Shown piece by piece: positions 61,393 through 64,000 of a stretch of 64,000 nt of DNA. The DNA is from Paenibacillus timonensis (GTDB lineage: Bacteria; Bacillota; Bacilli; Paenibacillales; Paenibacillaceae): NCBI RefSeq assembly GCF_022427145.1, contig NZ_JAKSXN010000015.1, positions 1 to 64,000 of the forward strand. The letters run 5' to 3'. The first letter of the stretch is position 1. Every line of letters begins with the position of its first letter. The notes under the pieces are model-generated. The model had not been told where the DNA came from and made no database searches. It was given only the letters and a program-made list of their open reading frames with translations. The position numbers and the translations under genes are program-made.

Positions 61393-62877
61393 ATGAATTC
61401 CCAAAGATCGGACCAACGCATGACTTCCTACCAGGACGATCCGGACATTCAGCGCAAACGTTGGTTAATCCTGATCGTCCTGAATTTGTTTACGTTCATG
61501 TCGACGCTGGACGGCAGTATCGTCAACATTGCCTTGCCCGTGATCTCTAAAGAGATGAAGCTGAGCGTAGCCCAGGCGGAATGGGTCGTTACCGCATATT
61601 TGATGATGATCTGCGCGGCCATCCTCTTCTTCGGTAAGCTCGGGGACATCGTTGGCAAAATCAAGGTTTTTAAATGGGGAATGGTGATCTTTACCGTAGG
61701 TTCCTTGCTGTGCGGCTTCAGCTTCAGCCTGCCTCTGCTCGTCGGCTCGCGCCTGCTGCAAGCGCTTGGCGCTTCGATGACGATGGCCAACAGCCAAGGG
61801 ATCGTGACCGACATCTTCCCGGCCGGCGAGCGGGGTAAAGCGCTTGGGCTCATCGGCACCTTCGTCTCCCTGGGCAGTATCGCAGGCCCGAGCTTGGGCG
61901 GGGTGATCGTTTCCGCCTTAGGCTGGGAGTATATTTTCTGGGTCAACCTGCCCGTTGGCCTGATAGCGATCGGCATCGGCTGGAGGATGCTTCCGGCGGA
62001 CCGCACCAAACTCAAGGTGAAGATCGACCGAGTGGGCAGCCTGCTGTTTCCGGTTTTTATCTTGGCGTTGTTCTCGGGCCTGCTGCTGGGTCAGCAGATC
62101 GGCTACCGGGACGTTCGAATCGTTGGCGCGCTCGTGCTGGCGGCCATCGTGTTCCTGGTGTTTCTATGGGTCGAGAAACGCAACGAGGCCCCGATGCTTC
62201 AGCTTACCTTGTTCCGCAACCCGTTGTTCAGTTTGAGCATCCTGACCGGTTTCTTGGTGTTTGTCGCCAACTTCTGCTTTAATATCATCGCGCCATTTTA
62301 TACGCAAAGCATCTTGAATCTCTCGCCTTCCCACGCCGGGTTTCTGATGATGCTGTTCCCGATCGTCATGGTCATCGTGGCGCCGCTCAGCGGCGCGTTG
62401 TCCGATAAGATCGGCTCCGAGCTGCTGACGTTTGCCGGACTGATCGTGATGGTCATCGCGCAGATCGGGTTGGCCCGTCTGCACGATAGCAGCCCCATCG
62501 CGCTGGTCGGCGTGTGGATCGCCATGCTTGGCCTCGGTAGCGGTTTGTTCCAATCGCCGAACAACTCGCTGGTGATGTCGAAGATTCCGAAAACCCAGCT
62601 CGGCATCGCCGGAAGCATCAACTCGCTCGTGCGCAATATCGGGATGGTCGTCGGGATTACGGTGGCGACTACCACCTTGTTCAGCGTCATGAGCAGCCGG
62701 GCCGGCCGCCGGGTAACCGGATTGGTGCCGGATCGTCCCGATCTGTTTCTGTCCGGCATGCATGTGGTGTTTATGACGTCGGCTTCCATCTGTCTGGTTG
62801 CCGCGATTTTGACCGGCTGGCGGTTCTGGTTCGCAAGACGCGCGCTGCGGCGCGAGCAAGTTAGATCCTCGTATTAA
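61393..62877 (+). CDS. DHA2-family MFS multidrug efflux transporter (EmrB/QacA type)
   Basis: A 494-residue, 14-helix transporter. TLDGSIVNIALPVI is motif D1 in helix 1, GKLGDIVGKIKVF is motif A and GSIAGPSLGGVI is motif C in helix 5, the antiporter signature of drug exporters. The start is the ATG at 61393, 9 nt after GAGG; the frame extends 17 codons upstream into the operator. It should export lipophilic compounds in exchange for protons under control of the divergent MarR gene. Confidence 0.93.
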   Translation: MNSQRSDQRMTSYQDDPDIQRKRWLILIVLNLFTFMSTLDGSIVNIALPVISKEMKLSVAQAEWVVTAYLMMICAAILFFGKLGDIVGKIKVFKWGMVIFTVGSLLCGFSFSLPLLVGSRLLQALGASMTMANSQGIVTDIFPAGERGKALGLIGTFVSLGSIAGPSLGGVIVSALGWEYIFWVNLPVGLIAIGIGWRMLPADRTKLKVKIDRVGSLLFPVFILALFSGLLLGQQIGYRDVRIVGALVLAAIVFLVFLWVEKRNEAPMLQLTLFRNPLFSLSILTGFLVFVANFCFNIIAPFYTQSILNLSPSHAGFLMMLFPIVMVIVAPLSGALSDKIGSELLTFAGLIVMVIAQIGLARLHDSSPIALVGVWIAMLGLGSGLFQSPNNSLVMSKIPKTQLGIAGSINSLVRNIGMVVGITVATTTLFSVMSSRAGRRVTGLVPDRPDLFLSGMHVVFMTSASICLVAAILTGWRFWFARRALRREQVRSSY

Positions 62878-62892
62878 ACCGGGATCGCAAAC

Positions 62893-62936
62893 AAAAATCC
62901 GTACCGGGTGTTCTTAACGCCAGTACGGATTTTTTT
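62893..62936. terminator. terminator of the DHA2 efflux gene
   Basis: AAATCCGTAC pairs with GTACGGATTT around an 18-nt loop, followed by TTTT on the plus strand; the A-rich 5' side may serve the convergent gene as well. Confidence 0.85.
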
Positions 62937-62963
62937 CGTATGTTCGTAATCTTCAAGGCCTGG

Positions 62964-63254
62964 TTATTCCGCCCATTCGAGCCCTTCCAGGATTCGAAAT
63001 TTCAATAACGCGAGCAGGAAATCCGTGTAGAAGTCTTTGCGCACGATGATTCGATACTGACGCTCCTGATCCTGATTCAAATAAAACAAAACATCGGTAT
63101 ACACGTCATTGTCCTCGAACCGTTTCTGTACTTCCCGCATCTTCGATAACAGCGGTTCGTCCTGCAGGAAAGTCAATTCGAATTCCACGTCATCGTCATT
63201 CGTCGTCTCGCGGATCCGAACCCGTTCCGGATCGATTCGATAATTCAGCGGCAT
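62964..63254 (-). CDS. conserved hypothetical protein (96 aa)
   Basis: A 96-residue protein, MPLNYRIDPERVRIRETTND... ending ILEGLEWAE. It is acidic with a mixed alpha/beta pattern (VYTDVLFYLNQDQERQYRIIVRKDFYTDFLLALLKFRIL) and no Cys, signal or membrane segment. The start follows GGGGG by 7 nt. It looks like a short cytoplasmic protein of a Paenibacillus/Bacillus family without known function. It lies 55 nt after the nucleotidyltransferase gene on the same strand. Confidence 0.72.
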   Translation of the reverse strand: MPLNYRIDPERVRIRETTNDDDVEFELTFLQDEPLLSKMREVQKRFEDNDVYTDVLFYLNQDQERQYRIIVRKDFYTDFLLALLKFRILEGLEWAE

Positions 63255-63309
63255 GTCCCGTCCCCCTCATGCTTGGATGCCCTAAGGATATCTTGACTCC
63301 ACGGAGAAG

Positions 63310-63936
63310 TCAACTTTTAGGAAAAACCGACAGACGAAACCGTTCATAATCCTCCGGGGTGTCGATATCCCGCGGTGCCGGACCGGGGATCTTCACCTCA
63401 AGGATCTGGTCCTTGTATTGCTGCAGCAGCTCCTTGGCACCGGCATCGCCGTCCAGAGCCATCAATTCGGGGAACAGCTGCGCCGCGAACAACACGGGAT
63501 GCGCCGGACGATCGTCATAGCGCGTTTGAACGATCTCAGCACCGGTTTGGGCGAAGGCTTCTGCCGTTTGCCGGACGGCCTCCGGCGAGATTTCCGGCTG
63601 ATCCCCCAGCAGAACCTGAATCGCCGCCGGCAAATGACGCTCTTCCAACTGCCGAACCCCGGCCGCCAGCGAAGCGCCAAGTCCCCGGTCGGCCTGCGCC
63701 GTCGTCAGCCATTCCACCGTCAGGCCTTCGACCTGCTCGCGCCGTAGCGGACCGCCTTCGGCGGCAATCACCGCTACCCGCACATTCCCGGCTTCCAAAG
63801 CTTGGTGCACCGTTTGATGGAGCAGATTTCCGCGCGGCGCCGGCAACAGCAGCTTAGGTTCGCCCATCCGCCGGGAAGCGCCGCCGGCTAGAACCAGCGC
63901 CCATACGTCCCTTCTGCCTACTGCGTGCTCAGACAC
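63310..63936 (-). CDS. MobA-like nucleotidyltransferase (MocA/PucB type)
   Basis: A 208-residue NTP transferase. The N-terminal nucleotide-binding signature is ALVLAGGASRRMGEPKLLL; LLGDQPEISPE is the metal-binding GDxP and RPAHPVLF the substrate loop. MocA-type enzymes add CMP to molybdopterin for oxidases such as xanthine dehydrogenase; MobA adds GMP. The HPVLF loop favours the MocA/PucB branch. The start is a GTG at 63936 that overlaps the stop of an upstream gene (GTGTCTGA), so an operon for a molybdenum enzyme may extend past the window. A link with the nitrate reductase is possible, but NarG needs the bis-MGD form. Confidence 0.88.
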   Translation of the reverse strand: MSEHAVGRRDVWALVLAGGASRRMGEPKLLLPAPRGNLLHQTVHQALEAGNVRVAVIAAEGGPLRREQVEGLTVEWLTTAQADRGLGASLAAGVRQLEERHLPAAIQVLLGDQPEISPEAVRQTAEAFAQTGAEIVQTRYDDRPAHPVLFAAQLFPELMALDGDAGAKELLQQYKDQILEVKIPGPAPRDIDTPEDYERFRLSVFPKS

Positions 63937-64000
63937 GGCAGGACTCCGGGAATAAGGGCTCGTCCAGAATCAAAGATCGTGGTGACGACAAATCGTTCCC
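63929..64000 (-). CDS. C-terminal end of an unknown gene, cut by the window edge
   Basis: Twenty-three codons (ending DEPLFPESCRV) and a TGA that overlaps the GTG start of the MobA-like gene by 8 nt. A GGAGT ribosome binding site for the next gene lies within it. The tight overlap makes a real coding end likely. From context an XdhC- or molybdenum-related gene is possible, but 23 residues are too few to say. Confidence 0.45.
   Translation of the reverse strand, partial: GNDLSSPRSLILDEPLFPESCRV

Overview
The window looks like chromosomal DNA of a spore-forming, facultatively anaerobic Firmicute of the Paenibacillaceae type (Paenibacillus, Brevibacillus and relatives). The evidence is strong AGGAGG-type ribosome binding sites, intermediate GC content, genes of the SleB, YjgB, BceRSAB, DUF3231 and spore sulfolactate families, a narGHJI-nreABC nitrate cluster, and a Cfr-like/ABC-F resistance pair of a kind known from Paenibacillus and Brevibacillus chromosomes. 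No rRNA, tRNA, CRISPR array, transposase or prophage was seen.

Layout. 1-3.8 kb: a ParB-like protein, then a Cfr-like 23S rRNA methyltransferase and an Lsa-type ABC-F ribosome protection protein. Each resistance gene sits behind its own leader with a small ORF, an intrinsic terminator and a competing antiterminator. 3.8-10 kb: a large protein with a class I prenyltransferase at its C terminus, a Ser/Thr kinase with a tiny His/Ser/Tyr-rich partner, and a SleB-like hydrolase whose frame runs without a stop through its own terminator into an HpaB-type monooxygenase. 10-14 kb: a Na+(K+)/H+ antiporter behind a structured leader RNA, a Gly/Pro-rich protein, mntH with an MntR box, and a YjgB-family protein. 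14-29 kb: carbohydrate region with a MalT-like regulator, an ABC importer (binding protein and two permeases), a frameshifted GH35 beta-galactosidase, a LacI regulator, a 6-phospho-beta-glucosidase and a GxGYxYP protein.

28.9-33.4 kb: a complete BceRS-BceAB peptide-antibiotic sensing and detoxification module. 33.5-43.6 kb: lone bioB under a BirA operator, a LysM-M14 peptidase, an aldo/keto reductase, an ECF sigma/anti-sigma set, and comB-MFS-comA, the genes for (phospho)sulfolactate. 43.6-55 kb: anaerobic nitrate respiration. narGHJI, the oxygen/nitrate sensors nreABC and a hemerythrin form one minus-strand run; a NarK transporter carrying a C-terminal PAS domain and a second hemerythrin follow. 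The narG and narK promoters share an AGGG...CCCT palindrome at the same distance from the -10 element.

55-64 kb: an esterase/Rrf2 pair with three matching operators, small acetyltransferase and Nudix genes, a DMT-Crp/Fnr-DMT block, a divergent MarR/DHA2 efflux pair with two operators, and a MobA-like nucleotidyltransferase. The most unusual content is the double attenuator system at the Lsa/Cfr-like locus, followed by the NarK-PAS fusion, the prenyltransferase fusion and the structured RNA before the antiporter.
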